Shown here: piece after piece, positions 36,051 through 45,555 of the stretch
Layout of the letters: each line of letters begins with the position of its first letter
Position numbering within the stretch: position 1 is the stretch's first letter
NCBI RefSeq assembly: GCF_003116095.1
Contig: NZ_LGRA01000022.1
Coordinates: forward strand, 5,440 to 69,439
Direction of reading: 5' to 3'
Origin: Azospirillum sp. TSO35-2
GTDB taxonomy: Bacteria > Pseudomonadota > Alphaproteobacteria > Azospirillales > Azospirillaceae
DNA length: 64,000 nt
Made by a program: the position numbers and the translations under genes
Notes under the pieces: model-generated
What the model saw: only the letters and a program-made list of their open reading frames with translations
Database searches by the model: none
Told to the model about the DNA's origin: nothing

Positions 36051-36920
36051 ATGTCCACCCAGCCCGCCATCCCCGGTGTCCGCCCGGTGCTTGCCGCCGT
36101 GGAGGGCATGGCCACCTCCGACGGCGCCGGCGTCAGCATGACGCGCATGCTGGGCACGCCGCGGCTGCGCACGCTCGACCCCTTCCTGATGCTCGACCTG
36201 TTCGGCTCCGACGAGCCGACCGACTATCTGGCCGGCTTCCCCGACCATCCCCACCGCGGCTTCGAGACGGTGACCTACATGCTGGCCGGCCGCATGCGCC
36301 ACGCCGACAACCACGGCCACGAGGGGGTGATCGAAACCGGCGGCGTGCAGTGGATGACCGCCGGCCGCGGCCTGGTCCATTCCGAGATGCCGGAACAGAC
36401 CGAGGGGCTGATGCGGGGCTTCCAGCTCTGGATCAACCTGCCGGCGCGGCTGAAGATGACCGATCCGCGCTATCAGGAGTTCCCGGCGGCCTCCATCCCG
36501 GTGGAAGCCCGCGACGGCGGGACGACCGTCACCGTCATCGCCGGCGACACCGCGCGCGGCACCGCCGGCCCGGTGCGGGCCGAGGCGACCGACGCCCGCT
36601 ATTTCGACGTGACCCTGCCGCCGTCGGCGTCCTTCGTCGAGCCGCTGCCGGCCGGCCACACCGCCTTCCTGGTGCTGTTCGAGGGCACGCTGACGGTCGC
36701 CGGGGACGCCCCGCTGGCTGGTCCTTTGACTGGGCCGCGCGTGATCGTGCTGGGCGACGGCGAGCGGGTGGAGGCGACGGCGGGGGCGGAGGGCGCCCGG
36801 TTCCTGCTGCTGGCCGGGCAGCCGATCGGCGAGCCGATCGCCTGGGGCGGTCCCTTCGTCATGAACACGCGCGACGAGGTGATGCAGGCCTTCCGCGACT
36901 TCGAGGAGGGGCGGATCTGA
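36051..36920 (+). CDS. Pirin-family protein
   Basis: A 289-residue double cupin of the pirin family. The metal-binding set is in FPDHPHRGFETVTYMLAGRM (two His), then HADNHGHEGVIETGGVQWMT (His and Glu), about residues 64-105. The second cupin covers about 170-285. Bacterial pirins include quercetinases and regulators of central metabolism; this one cannot be assigned. A CAGGAG ribosome-binding site precedes the ATG at 36051. The gene seems monocistronic. Confidence 0.92.
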   Translation: MSTQPAIPGVRPVLAAVEGMATSDGAGVSMTRMLGTPRLRTLDPFLMLDLFGSDEPTDYLAGFPDHPHRGFETVTYMLAGRMRHADNHGHEGVIETGGVQWMTAGRGLVHSEMPEQTEGLMRGFQLWINLPARLKMTDPRYQEFPAASIPVEARDGGTTVTVIAGDTARGTAGPVRAEATDARYFDVTLPPSASFVEPLPAGHTAFLVLFEGTLTVAGDAPLAGPLTGPRVIVLGDGERVEATAGAEGARFLLLAGQPIGEPIAWGGPFVMNTRDEVMQAFRDFEEGRI

Positions 36921-37059
36921 CGGTTCCGGACCCATCCCTGTGACGGAATGACCGGGGGCAATCATGGGCTTGCGGGCACTCGCGCCTTGCACCCCGGTTG
37001 CCGCCGGTTATCATGGCGCCTTCGGTACTAACACGAACGATGGGCGAGGGGCCGGGCCG

Positions 37060-37590
37060 ATGCGCTGGAAGGGTCTGATGAGTGGTGTGAAGGCGGCGGC
37101 TGCCGCGGCGCTTCTGCCACTGCTGCTGGCGGCCGGGCCGTCCAAGGCGGTGGATTTCTCCAAGGCCAGCGCCGATTTCGGGCCCGAGGGTGCCTGGACC
37201 AACCAGTGCGACATCGATCGCATGACCGACAACAAGACCTGCCGGCTGATGATCTACCGTCTGTTCGACGACGGGAAGGACGTCGGCTTCGTCGCGCTCA
37301 GCATCATTCCGACCGGCAACGACTTCCACCTGTTCCTGACGACCAGCCAGGGGCTGGTGGACCGCTGCGCCATCCGCGTCGACCGCCAGCCGCGCATCGA
37401 GACGCAGATCGCGACGCTGAACATGTGCATGTTCCCGAACTTCGTGTCCGGGCGGGTCGCCGACCAGTTCCGCAACGGCTCGACGATCCTGGTCCGGGTC
37501 AGCTTCCCCCGCATGGGCAAGCGCGACATCGACTTCCCGCTGAACGGCTTCTCCCGCACCTTCGAGGAAATGCAGCGCAGCCTGCAGTAA
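37060..37590 (+). CDS. IalB-like exported protein
   Basis: A 176-residue exported protein. Residues 1-30 form a signal peptide (MSGVKAAAAAALLPLLLAAG core, ending SKA). The mature part resembles the invasion-associated locus B (IalB) family: a Trp and early Cys in AWTNQCDIDRMTDNKTCRL, a central CAIRVD and MCMFPNF pair, and the closing FPLNGFSRTFEEM. Four cysteines probably form two disulfides in the periplasm. IalB-like proteins are common in free-living alphaproteobacteria, where their role is not known. The start could also be the ATG at 37078, which gives a shorter signal peptide. Confidence 0.78.
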   Translation: MRWKGLMSGVKAAAAAALLPLLLAAGPSKAVDFSKASADFGPEGAWTNQCDIDRMTDNKTCRLMIYRLFDDGKDVGFVALSIIPTGNDFHLFLTTSQGLVDRCAIRVDRQPRIETQIATLNMCMFPNFVSGRVADQFRNGSTILVRVSFPRMGKRDIDFPLNGFSRTFEEMQRSLQ

Positions 37591-38120
37591 TCCCGCATCC
37601 GGGATCACCCGCGACGGCGCGCCGGGAGGCGCGACGCCGGCGTGGCGCATGAACGCGGCGGTCCGGGTCCGGCGGACCGCGTGCAGGCCGCTTGCCTGCG
37701 CCCGCCATCCCGACCGTCAAACACGTCGATCCTGCGTGCGACCAGCCCCCGTGCCCCCGCCTGAACGCGCCGGGGCGTGGTGCTTCGGCGTGCGCGCTGG
37801 CGGCCGTCGTCGCGGAGCCTGGACGCAACAACCGGTCGGACTGCATACTATAGTATGTCGCAAAGGCGGCCGGAATAAACCTGCTGCGCCGCAACAACAT
37901 TATCGAAGACTTCGCCGCAAATACAACCGAACACCGCAAGAGCTTGATTCGGAACGGGAAGGGATGGAAGCGCCCATAGGGTAATCCACTATATTAAATT
38001 CCTACGATATACCCGGGATCCTGCCGTATCCTTTGAGTGACGAAAAAGGGGTACGGCGTTCCCGGGGGCCGCAGAGTCGTCGTCGAGCGCCGTGGACGGG
38101 CAAGAGCCCACGGGTGGACC
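37591..38120. other. Intergenic region upstream of the GGDEF-EAL gene
   Basis: A 530-base gap. It contains a perfect 14-bp palindrome (37844-37857) and, at about 37980-38020, an unusually AT-rich patch (including ctatattaaattcc and gatatac) that is probably the promoter of the downstream sensor gene. No gene is supported. Confidence 0.5.
37844..37857. promoter_or_regulatory. Perfect 14-bp palindrome CATACTATAGTATG
   Basis: CATACTA and TAGTATG are exact complements with no spacer, in an AT-rich spot about 265 bases upstream of the GGDEF-EAL gene. A strong operator candidate for a dimeric regulator. Confidence 0.5.
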
Positions 38121-41090
38121 ATGAAGACGATCCGGTGCGGTGTTTTGCTGCTGGCACTGCTTCTCGTGGTTGCGGCTTCTCTTCCGGCCATCGGCCGGGC
38201 GACTGCGCCGGACAAGACGGTGCTGATCCTGCATTCCTACCACCAGGGCTACGAGTGGACCGACGGCCAGGCCGCCGGGATCGCGGAGACCCTGGCCGCC
38301 TCGGTGCCCAACGCGGAGCAGGTGGTCTATTACCTGGATTGGAAGCGCCATCCCGAACCGGCCGGGCTCGATTTTCTGGAGGCGCTGATCCGTCACCGCC
38401 ACCCGAAGGGAAGCATCAACGCGATCGTCACGACCGACGATGCGGCCCTGTCATTCGGGCTGCGTCTGCGCGACGCGATCTACGGCCCGGTGCCGCTGGT
38501 GCATGGCGGCGTGCTCGCCGGGACGGCGCGGTCGATGACCGCCGGGGAGCCCAACGTGGCGGGTGTCGACGAGGCCAAGGACTTCGTCGGAACGGTGCGC
38601 ATGGCGATGGCGGCCGATCCCGGCCTGAAGCGCATCTATCTCGTGCGCGACCAGACCGAATCCGGCCAGGGGCTGGAGGCGGAGTTCCGCGACGGGCTCG
38701 CCGCCGGGCACTTCCCGCCGCATCTGGAATGGCATTTCCTGACCGACCTGCCGTTCGACCGGCTGGAGGAGCGGCTGGCGACGCTGCCGCCCGGCAGCGC
38801 GGTGCTGCTGGGGACCTACGCCACCGACATCAACGGGCTGGTCCTGCCGCCCGAGCGCTTCCTGGAGTTGATGAGCGAGCGGAGCGGCGCGCCGATCTAT
38901 GGCCTCCAGGAGTATCTGATGGGCCACGGCCTGACCGGCGGCAGCCTGTTGAGCGGCCGCGAGCACGGCCGGGCGGTGGGCGCGCTGGCCGCCAGCGTCC
39001 TGGACGGCATCCGGGTCGCCGACCTGCCGGCGGCGCCGCATCCGTCGGTCGTCCGGGCGATCGACTACCGGGAGGCGCGGCGCCACGGCCTGTCACCCGA
39101 CCGCATCCCGGAGGTCGACCGGGTGCTGAACAAGCCGTTCTCCTTCCTGGGCGTCTACTGGCCGCTGGTGACGACGGTCGGCGGCGTCATCGCCGTGCTG
39201 GCCGGCATGGTGGTGGCGCTGTCGTTCGCGTTGCGCGAGCGCCGCTTCGCCGAGGTGGCGTTGCTGCGGACCAACGAGGCGCTGGGCGAGTCCCGCCGCG
39301 AGCTTGAGGCCAACCTTGCCGAACTGACCGCCAGCAAGGAGGCGCTGCGCGAACGCGAACGCCGGATCCGGCTGGTGGCGGAGGCGTCGCGCGACATCAT
39401 CTGGACCTGGGACATCGCCACCGACCGCCGCGTCCTGTCCGGCCGGATCGAGGAGCTGTTGGGGGTGGACGCGCTCAGCATCGATTCGCAGGAGGCGTGG
39501 TTCCGGCTCGTCCATCCGGACGACCGCGAGAGCGCGGCCGAGGCGCTGAGCCGCCATCTGTCGGGCGCCACGCCGGAATACCGGTCGGAATACCGGGTGC
39601 GCCACCGCGACGGCTACTACCTGTGGATCTACGCCACCGGCAAGGCGCTGTTCGACGAGCAGGGGCGGCCGACGATCATGGCGGGCTCCTACACCAACGT
39701 CACCGCCGCCCGGCAGCAGCAGGAATGGCTGGACCATCTCGCCCATTTCGATCCGCTGACCGGCCTGCCGAACCGGCTGAAGCTGGAGCAGCACGTCGAC
39801 GGCCTGATCAAGGCCGACAAGGCCAGCGGTCAGGTGCAGCCGCTGGCGCTGCTGTTCATCGACATGGACAATTTCAAGTTCGTCAACGACAGCTTCGGCC
39901 ACAAGGCGGGCGACGAGCTGCTGATGGCGTTCGGCCTGCGCATCAAGACGGTGACCGGCGACGGCCTGTTCATCTCGCGGCTGGGCGGTGACGAGTTCGT
40001 CGTCGTCGTCCACGGCGCCGACGCCGACGAACCGTCGGTGGTGGCGTCGCGGCTGGAACAGGGGCTGACCGCGCCGTTCGTCGTCGAAGGCCAGCATTTC
40101 TTCATCACCAGCAGCGTCGGCATCGCCCGCTTCCCCTGGGACGGCCGCTGCTTCGACGAACTGCTGCAGAACGCCGACACCGCGATGTACTGGGCCAAGG
40201 ACAGCGGCCGCGGACGGGTCTGCGCCTTCGCCCCGGAGATGAACCGCAACGTGGTGGAGCGGGTGCGGATGCTGAGCCGGGTGCGTCAGGCGCTCGACCG
40301 CAACGCCTTCAGCCTGCACTACCAGCCCCAGGTCGCCACCGCCGACGGCACCGTGCGCGGGTTCGAGGCGCTGGTGCGCTGGACCGACGGCGAGCTGGGC
40401 CCGGTCTCTCCGGCGCGCTTCATCCCGGTGTGCGAGGAGTCCGGCCTGATCATCCCGCTCGGCGCCTGGGTGCTGGAGACCGCCTGCCTCGAAGCGGCGT
40501 CGCTGGCCGCCCGCGGCATCGACGCGACCATGAGCGTCAACGTCTCGGTGGTGCAACTCGCCCAGCACGACTTCGTGCCGCGGGTGCTGGACGTGCTGGA
40601 GCGCACCGGCCTGATCCCGAACCGGCTGGAGCTGGAGATCACCGAGTCCCAGATGATCGGCTCGCTCGACAACGCCATCGGCAAGCTGAACGAACTGCGC
40701 CGCGCCGGCATCCACATCGCGCTGGACGATTTCGGCACCGGCTATTCGTCGCTGACCTACCTGCGGACCCTGCCGATCCACACGCTGAAGCTCGACAAGG
40801 CGTTCATCGACGACGTCCACCGCCGGCCCGACGCCCGCAGCCTGGTGTCGTCGATCGCCCGCATCGCCCGCGACCTGTCGCGCACCGTCGTCGCCGAAGG
40901 GGTGGAGGATGTCGAGCAGTGGGAGGCGCTGTCGCGCATTGGCTGCGACCTGATCCAGGGCTATTTCATCAGCCGGCCGCTGGCCGTCGACCGGATCGGC
41001 GCGTTCATGACGGCCTGGGAGGCGCGCCGGACCAACCTGCCGCTGGTGTCCCGCGCCGACGTCGTGGTCGGCATGCCGGGGCGGGGGTGA
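38121..41090 (+). CDS. Membrane sensor diguanylate cyclase/phosphodiesterase (GGDEF-EAL)
   Basis: A 989-residue cyclic-di-GMP protein. Residues 1-28 are a signal or anchor segment; about 30-335 resemble an ABC-type substrate-binding sensor domain in the periplasm (KTVLILHSYHQGYEWTDG at its start). A membrane helix lies at about 345-367, a coiled coil at 375-405, and a PAS domain at about 409-523 (WTWDIATDRR, VHPDDRE). The GGDEF domain is about 539-700 with the intact motif RLGGDEF; the EAL domain is about 725-975 with FEALVRW, ELEITES, DDFGTGYSS and AEGVED, so both activities look possible. The start at 38121 gives the hydrophobic N-terminus; the frame is open upstream from 38037. Confidence 0.93.
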   Translation: MKTIRCGVLLLALLLVVAASLPAIGRATAPDKTVLILHSYHQGYEWTDGQAAGIAETLAASVPNAEQVVYYLDWKRHPEPAGLDFLEALIRHRHPKGSINAIVTTDDAALSFGLRLRDAIYGPVPLVHGGVLAGTARSMTAGEPNVAGVDEAKDFVGTVRMAMAADPGLKRIYLVRDQTESGQGLEAEFRDGLAAGHFPPHLEWHFLTDLPFDRLEERLATLPPGSAVLLGTYATDINGLVLPPERFLELMSERSGAPIYGLQEYLMGHGLTGGSLLSGREHGRAVGALAASVLDGIRVADLPAAPHPSVVRAIDYREARRHGLSPDRIPEVDRVLNKPFSFLGVYWPLVTTVGGVIAVLAGMVVALSFALRERRFAEVALLRTNEALGESRRELEANLAELTASKEALRERERRIRLVAEASRDIIWTWDIATDRRVLSGRIEELLGVDALSIDSQEAWFRLVHPDDRESAAEALSRHLSGATPEYRSEYRVRHRDGYYLWIYATGKALFDEQGRPTIMAGSYTNVTAARQQQEWLDHLAHFDPLTGLPNRLKLEQHVDGLIKADKASGQVQPLALLFIDMDNFKFVNDSFGHKAGDELLMAFGLRIKTVTGDGLFISRLGGDEFVVVVHGADADEPSVVASRLEQGLTAPFVVEGQHFFITSSVGIARFPWDGRCFDELLQNADTAMYWAKDSGRGRVCAFAPEMNRNVVERVRMLSRVRQALDRNAFSLHYQPQVATADGTVRGFEALVRWTDGELGPVSPARFIPVCEESGLIIPLGAWVLETACLEAASLAARGIDATMSVNVSVVQLAQHDFVPRVLDVLERTGLIPNRLELEITESQMIGSLDNAIGKLNELRRAGIHIALDDFGTGYSSLTYLRTLPIHTLKLDKAFIDDVHRRPDARSLVSSIARIARDLSRTVVAEGVEDVEQWEALSRIGCDLIQGYFISRPLAVDRIGAFMTAWEARRTNLPLVSRADVVVGMPGRG

Positions 41091-41106
41091 GCGGTGCCGG
41101 CACGCG

Positions 41107-41138
41107 AAAACGCCCCGCGGAAGGTCCGGCGGGGCGTT
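41107..41138 (-). terminator. Terminator between convergent genes
   Basis: AACGCCCCGC (41109-41118) pairs with GCGGGGCGTT (41129-41138). On the minus strand the stem is followed by a TTTT run, so it mainly terminates the minus-strand gene at 41166, and may also stop the sensor gene. Confidence 0.75.
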
Positions 41139-41165
41139 CGTGTGTCCGTCGAGCGGGGCGGGCGT

Positions 41166-41582
41166 TCAGTGCCGGGTGCGGGCCGGCGTGATGTAGACGC
41201 CGTCCCAATCGACGCCGAACAGGGCGTCGTCGCCAGCCTCTTCCACCAGATCGTCGTATTCGCCGGCGTCGATCAGGCCGAAGATCGAGGCGGTGCCCGA
41301 GGCGTCGAGGTCGCAGGTGACCACATGGCCGCCGACTTCGACCGAGGTGAAGAAGATTTCCGGCAGTTCCATGCTGTCGAGGTCGGCGGTGACGGCGCTT
41401 TCGATCTCGTGGATGCTGCGGGCGGAGAGCGAGCCGCGCAGCTTGGCCGCCTGCGAGGCCCAGACGATGCGCTTCACATGCGCCGGGGCCTTGGTCTCGG
41501 TGAGGCCCGGCGCCTCGTCGCCTTGGCCGGCCATCGCGATCATCCGGGAAACCAGGGTCGAGGTGCTGCTGGGTGCGCGCAT
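41166..41582 (-). CDS. Hypothetical protein
   Basis: A 138-residue acidic protein that I do not recognise. It has a Ser/Thr-rich N-terminus (MRAPSSTSTLVSRMIAMAGQ), a helical middle (VKRIVWASQAAKLRGSLSAR) and an Asp/Glu-rich second half predicted to be beta-rich (FFTSVEVGGHVVTCDLD, IFGLIDAGEYDDLVEEAGDD, WDGVYITPA). There is no signal peptide or membrane segment. The ATG at 41582 is chosen because the longer frame covers low-likelihood sequence. It converges with the GGDEF-EAL gene and follows psuG on the same strand by 100 bases. Confidence 0.7.
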   Translation of the reverse strand: MRAPSSTSTLVSRMIAMAGQGDEAPGLTETKAPAHVKRIVWASQAAKLRGSLSARSIHEIESAVTADLDSMELPEIFFTSVEVGGHVVTCDLDASGTASIFGLIDAGEYDDLVEEAGDDALFGVDWDGVYITPARTRH

Positions 41583-41682
41583 GGAAGCCTCCGCTCGTGT
41601 CGTGATCCCAGATTGCGCGTGGGCGGTTAACGGGGTCTTAAGCCGGTACCAGGGCGTAAGCCTTACTCCCTGCGAGGTAGGC

Positions 41683-42624
41683 CTATCCCATCGGACCGAC
41701 CCGGTCGGAACGCAGGGCCGCATAGGCCGCCGCCACCCCCGCCGCGACCCGCGCGTTGTTGCGGATCAGCGCGATGTTGGCGGTCAGGCTGCGCCCGCCG
41801 GTGATGCGCTCCAGCGCCGCCAGCAGGTGCGGGGTGATGTCCTTCCCCTTGATTCCCCTGGCTTCCGCCTCGGCCAACGCCTGCGCCACCGCCGCCTCCA
41901 TCGCGTCGGCGTCCAGCGCGTCGCCGTCGTCGATCGGGTTGGCGAGCAGCACGCCGCCCTCCAGCCCGAGCGTCCAGGACGCGCGCAGGATGTCCGCGAC
42001 CTCCTGCACGTTGTCACAGCGATGATCAATTGGCAGGCCGCTGCGGCGGCTGTAGAAGGCGGGAAATTCGTCGGTGCGGAAGCCCAGCACCGGGACTCCG
42101 CGCGTCTCCAGCACCTCCAGCGTCTTGGGCAGGTCGAGAATCGACTTGGCCCCGGCGCAGACGACGCAGACCGGGGTGCGCGCCAGCTCGTCGAGGTCGG
42201 CGGAGACGTCGAAGCTGGTTTCCGCCCCGCGGTGGACGCCGCCGATGCCGCCGGTGGCGAAGACGGCGATGCCGGCCAGCCGCGCCCCGATCATCGTCGC
42301 CGCCACCGTGGTCGCTCCCAGCGTGCCGGTCGCCAGCGCCACGCCGAGGTCGCGGCGGCTCAGCTTGCGCACCGCGGGGCCGCCGGTGGCCAGCCGTTCC
42401 AGCGCCGCGTCGTCCAGCCCGATGCGGATGCGCCCGTCCATCACCGCGATGGTGGCGGGGACGGCGCCGGCCGCCCGCACCTCGGCCTCCAGCGCGCGGG
42501 CGGTCTCCAGGTTGCGGGGGTAGGGCATGCCGTGCGAGATCACCGTCGATTCCAGCGCCACCACCGGGCGGTTCGCGGCGAGCGCGTCGGCGATCTCGGG
42601 GGTGGGCAGCAGGGTCGGGTGCAT
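41683..42624 (-). CDS. psuG: Pseudouridine-5'-phosphate glycosidase
   Basis: A 313-residue enzyme of the PsuG/IndA family, which splits pseudouridine 5'-phosphate to uracil and ribose 5-phosphate in pseudouridine breakdown. Characteristic blocks are VVALESTVISHGMPYPRNLE (about residues 21-40), RRDLGVALATGTLGATTVAA, FATGGIGGVHRGAETSFDVS, and NIALIRNNARVA. Length is normal. The kinase PsuK, often next to it, is absent here. It is divergent from the exonuclease gene with 53 bases between the start codons. Confidence 0.95.
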   Translation of the reverse strand: MHPTLLPTPEIADALAANRPVVALESTVISHGMPYPRNLETARALEAEVRAAGAVPATIAVMDGRIRIGLDDAALERLATGGPAVRKLSRRDLGVALATGTLGATTVAATMIGARLAGIAVFATGGIGGVHRGAETSFDVSADLDELARTPVCVVCAGAKSILDLPKTLEVLETRGVPVLGFRTDEFPAFYSRRSGLPIDHRCDNVQEVADILRASWTLGLEGGVLLANPIDDGDALDADAMEAAVAQALAEAEARGIKGKDITPHLLAALERITGGRSLTANIALIRNNARVAAGVAAAYAALRSDRVGPMG

Positions 42625-42677
42625 GGGCGGTCGTTCCGGCGCTGTCGTGGGCAGGGGAGCGCCCTATATTAGGACGC

Positions 42678-43739
42678 ATGTCCGCTGCACTCCATCATGA
42701 TCGCCCCAATCCCGATCGCCAAAATCCCGACCGCTGGATCAAGGTCCTGCCGGAGGGGCTGTATGTCGAGCCGGGTGGCTTCTTCATCGACCCGGTGCGG
42801 GCGGTGGAGCGGGCCGTCATCACCCACGGCCATTCCGACCACGCCCGCCCCGGCAACCGCCACGCCCTGGCCACCCCCGGCACGCTCGCCATCATGCGGC
42901 AGCGGATGGGGGAGGCGGCCGGCGGCAGTCTCCAGCCGCTGGAGTATGGCGAGACGCTGCGCATCGGCGACGTCACCGTCCGGCTGGTGCCGGCCGGCCA
43001 TGTGCTGGGCAGCGCCCAGGTGGTGCTGGAGCATGGCGGGTCGCGCGTCGTCGTGTCGGGCGACTACAAGCGCCGGTTCGACCGCACCTGCGCCCCGTTC
43101 GAGCCGGTGCCCTGCGACGTCTTCGTCACCGAGGCGACCTTCGGGCTGCCGGTCTTCCGCCACCCGCCCGACCTGGGCGAGGTCGGCAAGCTGCTGCACT
43201 CGATGGCGCTGTTTCCGGAGCGCAGCCACGTCGTCGGCGTCTACGCGCTCGGCAAGTGCCAGCGGCTGATCACGCTGCTGCGGGCCGCCGGCTATGACCG
43301 GCCGATCTACCTGCACGGCGCGCTGGAGCCGCTGTGCGCGCTCTACCGCAGCCTGGGCGTCGAGCTGGGGGAACTGCGGCCGGCCACCGTCGCCGCCAAG
43401 GAGGAGCTGGCCGGCGCCCTGGTGCTGGCCCCGCCGGGAGCCATCGCCGACCGCTGGGCGCGGCGGCTGGCCGACCCGGTGGTGGCGATGGCGTCGGGCT
43501 GGATGCGGGTGCGCCAGCGCGCCCGCCAGCGCGGGGTGGAACTGCCGCTGGTCATCTCCGACCACGCCGACTGGGACGAGCTGTGCCGGACGCTGGACGA
43601 CGTCGGCGCGCCGGAGGTCTGGGTGACGCATGGCCGGGAAGAGGCGCTGGTCCATCACGCCACCGGGCGCGGCATCCGCGCCTGCGCCCTGGCGCTGATC
43701 GGCTTCGAGGAGGAGGATCTGGAGGAGGTGGGCGCATGA
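42678..43739 (+). CDS. Ligase-associated metallo-beta-lactamase exonuclease
   Basis: A 353-residue metallo-beta-lactamase/beta-CASP nuclease of the type found with bacterial ATP-dependent DNA ligases (Exo-MBL). The metal motif THGHSDHARPGN is at about residues 48-59; SGDYKRRFDRTCAPFEP, FVTEATFGLPVFRHP and ISDHADWDEL supply the other ligands. In characterised clusters the set is exonuclease, ligase, an Lhr-like helicase and a phosphoesterase, thought to act in DNA repair; only the first two are here. The ATG at 42678 starts MSAALHHDRPNPDRQNPDRW. The stop overlaps the ligase start by four bases. Confidence 0.93.
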   Translation: MSAALHHDRPNPDRQNPDRWIKVLPEGLYVEPGGFFIDPVRAVERAVITHGHSDHARPGNRHALATPGTLAIMRQRMGEAAGGSLQPLEYGETLRIGDVTVRLVPAGHVLGSAQVVLEHGGSRVVVSGDYKRRFDRTCAPFEPVPCDVFVTEATFGLPVFRHPPDLGEVGKLLHSMALFPERSHVVGVYALGKCQRLITLLRAAGYDRPIYLHGALEPLCALYRSLGVELGELRPATVAAKEELAGALVLAPPGAIADRWARRLADPVVAMASGWMRVRQRARQRGVELPLVISDHADWDELCRTLDDVGAPEVWVTHGREEALVHHATGRGIRACALALIGFEEEDLEEVGA

Positions 43740-45337
43740 ACCGCTTCGCCGCGCTGATCGACGCGCTGGTCTTCATGCCGTCGCGCAACGGCAAGATCCG
43801 GCTGCTGGTCGACCATTTCGCCAGCACGCCCGACCCCGAACGCGGCTGGGCGCTGGCGGCGCTGACCGGGGCGCTGAGCTTCCGCGAGGCCAAGCCGGCC
43901 GCCATCCGCCAACTGGCGGCGACCCGGGTCGATCCGGAACTGCTCGCCCTGTCCTACGACTACGTCGGCGATCTGGCGGAGACGGTGGCCCTGATCTGGC
44001 CCGAGCGTGCGGAGCGGGCCAACAGCCTGCCGCCCAGCCTGGACGAGGTGGTGGAGGGGCTGCGGACCGCCAGGCGCGGGCAGGTGATGGAGCTGGTGGA
44101 GGGTTGGCTCGACACGCTCGGTTCCTCCGGCGACTCGTCGGGGCGCTTCGCCCTGCTGAAGCTGATCACCGGGGCGCTGCGCATCGGCGTGTCGGCGCGG
44201 CTGGCCAAGACGGCGCTGGCCGAGTGGGGTAGGGCAGCGGTGCCCGACGTGACGGTCGACGATGTCGAGGAGGTCTGGCACGGCCTGACCCCGCCCTACG
44301 CCGAGCTGTTCGCCTGGCTGGAGGGGGCGGCGGAGCGGCCGGCCGTCGGCCATGGCGCCGGCTTCCGCCCGATGATGCTGTCCCACCCGCTGGAGGAGGA
44401 GGACCGGGCCGGACTCGACCCCGCCGCCTACGCCGCCGAATGGAAATGGGACGGCATCCGCGTGCAGTTGGCGGCGCGCGACGGCCAGCGCCGGCTCTAC
44501 AGCCGCACCGGCGACGACGTGTCCGGCGCCTTCCCCGACATCGTCGATCACATGAGCTTCGACGCGGTGCTGGACGGCGAGCTGCTGGTGGCGCGCGACG
44601 GCGTGGTGGCGCCGTTCAACGACCTGCAGCAGCGGCTGAACCGCAAGACGGTGACGGCGGCGATGCTGCGCGACGGACCGGCCTGGGTCCGGCTCTACGA
44701 CATCCTGTTCGACGGCGACGAGGATCTGCGCGGCCTGTCCTTCGTCGAGCGCCGCGCCCGGCTGGAGCGCTGGTACGACGCGGTGCGGCCGCGCCGCATG
44801 GACCTGTCGCCGCTGGTGCCCTTCGAGCAGTGGGACGAGCTGGTGGCGCTGCGCGAGGGCGCGCGCGAGAACGGCATCGAGGGGCTGATGCTGAAACGGC
44901 GCGACAGCGCCTACCTCGCCGGGCGGCCGAAGGGGCCGTGGTTCAAGTGGAAGCGCGGCGCCCTGACGCTCGACACCGTGATGATGTACGCCCAGCGCGG
45001 CCACGGCAAACGCTCCAGCTTCTACTCCGACTACACCTTCGGCGTCTGGCGCGGCGAGGAGCTGGTGCCGGTCGGCAAGGCCTATTCCGGCTTCACCGAC
45101 GCCGAGCTGGTCGAGCTGGACCGCTGGGTGCGCAACCACACCACCCGCCGCTACGGCCCGGTGCGCGAGGTCGAGCCCGGGCTGGTGCTGGAGGTCGCCT
45201 TCGACAGCGTCCACCCCTCCACCCGCCACAAGAGCGGCCTGGCGATGCGCTTCCCCCGCATCCACCGCATCCGCTGGGACAAGCCGGCGCACGAGGCCGA
45301 CCGGGTGGAAACGCTGGCGGCGATGGTGGTCGGCTAG
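43736..45337 (+). CDS. ATP-dependent DNA ligase (Exo-MBL-associated type)
   Basis: A 533-residue ATP-dependent DNA ligase. An N-terminal DNA-binding domain (about residues 1-190) is followed by the adenylation domain with the nucleotidyl Lys in EWKWDGIRVQL (about 236-246), LDGELLV (motif III), GIEGLMLKRRDS (motif IV) and WFKWKRG (motif V), then an OB-fold domain (about 425-533). It seals nicked DNA using ATP, in addition to the usual NAD-dependent LigA. ATGA overlap with the exonuclease shows an operon. The Lhr-like helicase and phosphoesterase partners do not follow. Confidence 0.95.
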   Translation: MNRFAALIDALVFMPSRNGKIRLLVDHFASTPDPERGWALAALTGALSFREAKPAAIRQLAATRVDPELLALSYDYVGDLAETVALIWPERAERANSLPPSLDEVVEGLRTARRGQVMELVEGWLDTLGSSGDSSGRFALLKLITGALRIGVSARLAKTALAEWGRAAVPDVTVDDVEEVWHGLTPPYAELFAWLEGAAERPAVGHGAGFRPMMLSHPLEEEDRAGLDPAAYAAEWKWDGIRVQLAARDGQRRLYSRTGDDVSGAFPDIVDHMSFDAVLDGELLVARDGVVAPFNDLQQRLNRKTVTAAMLRDGPAWVRLYDILFDGDEDLRGLSFVERRARLERWYDAVRPRRMDLSPLVPFEQWDELVALREGARENGIEGLMLKRRDSAYLAGRPKGPWFKWKRGALTLDTVMMYAQRGHGKRSSFYSDYTFGVWRGEELVPVGKAYSGFTDAELVELDRWVRNHTTRRYGPVREVEPGLVLEVAFDSVHPSTRHKSGLAMRFPRIHRIRWDKPAHEADRVETLAAMVVG

Positions 45338-45365
45338 CCGATTTTCCGCTGCCGATTTTCCGCTG
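45338..45365. repeat. Short tandem repeat after the ligase gene
   Basis: Two exact 14-base units, CCGATTTTCCGCTG, in direct tandem with a partial third (ccgat), directly after the ligase stop codon. Likely a slippage duplication. Confidence 0.8.
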
Positions 45366-45555
45366 CCGATGTCTCCCGGTCTATTTCTCCGAGTCGATCT
45401 GCGACAAATCCTGTTGTGAATTCCCGCATCTGAGGTGTAAAACATCATCCAACCAACAGGCGGGATTGGGGAAGAGGACGGTGCTTCCACGTCCGTCCGG
45501 CAAAGCTGGGCCGGCGCCTGAACGATACCAATGGAACACCCAGGAGTGGTTCGTG

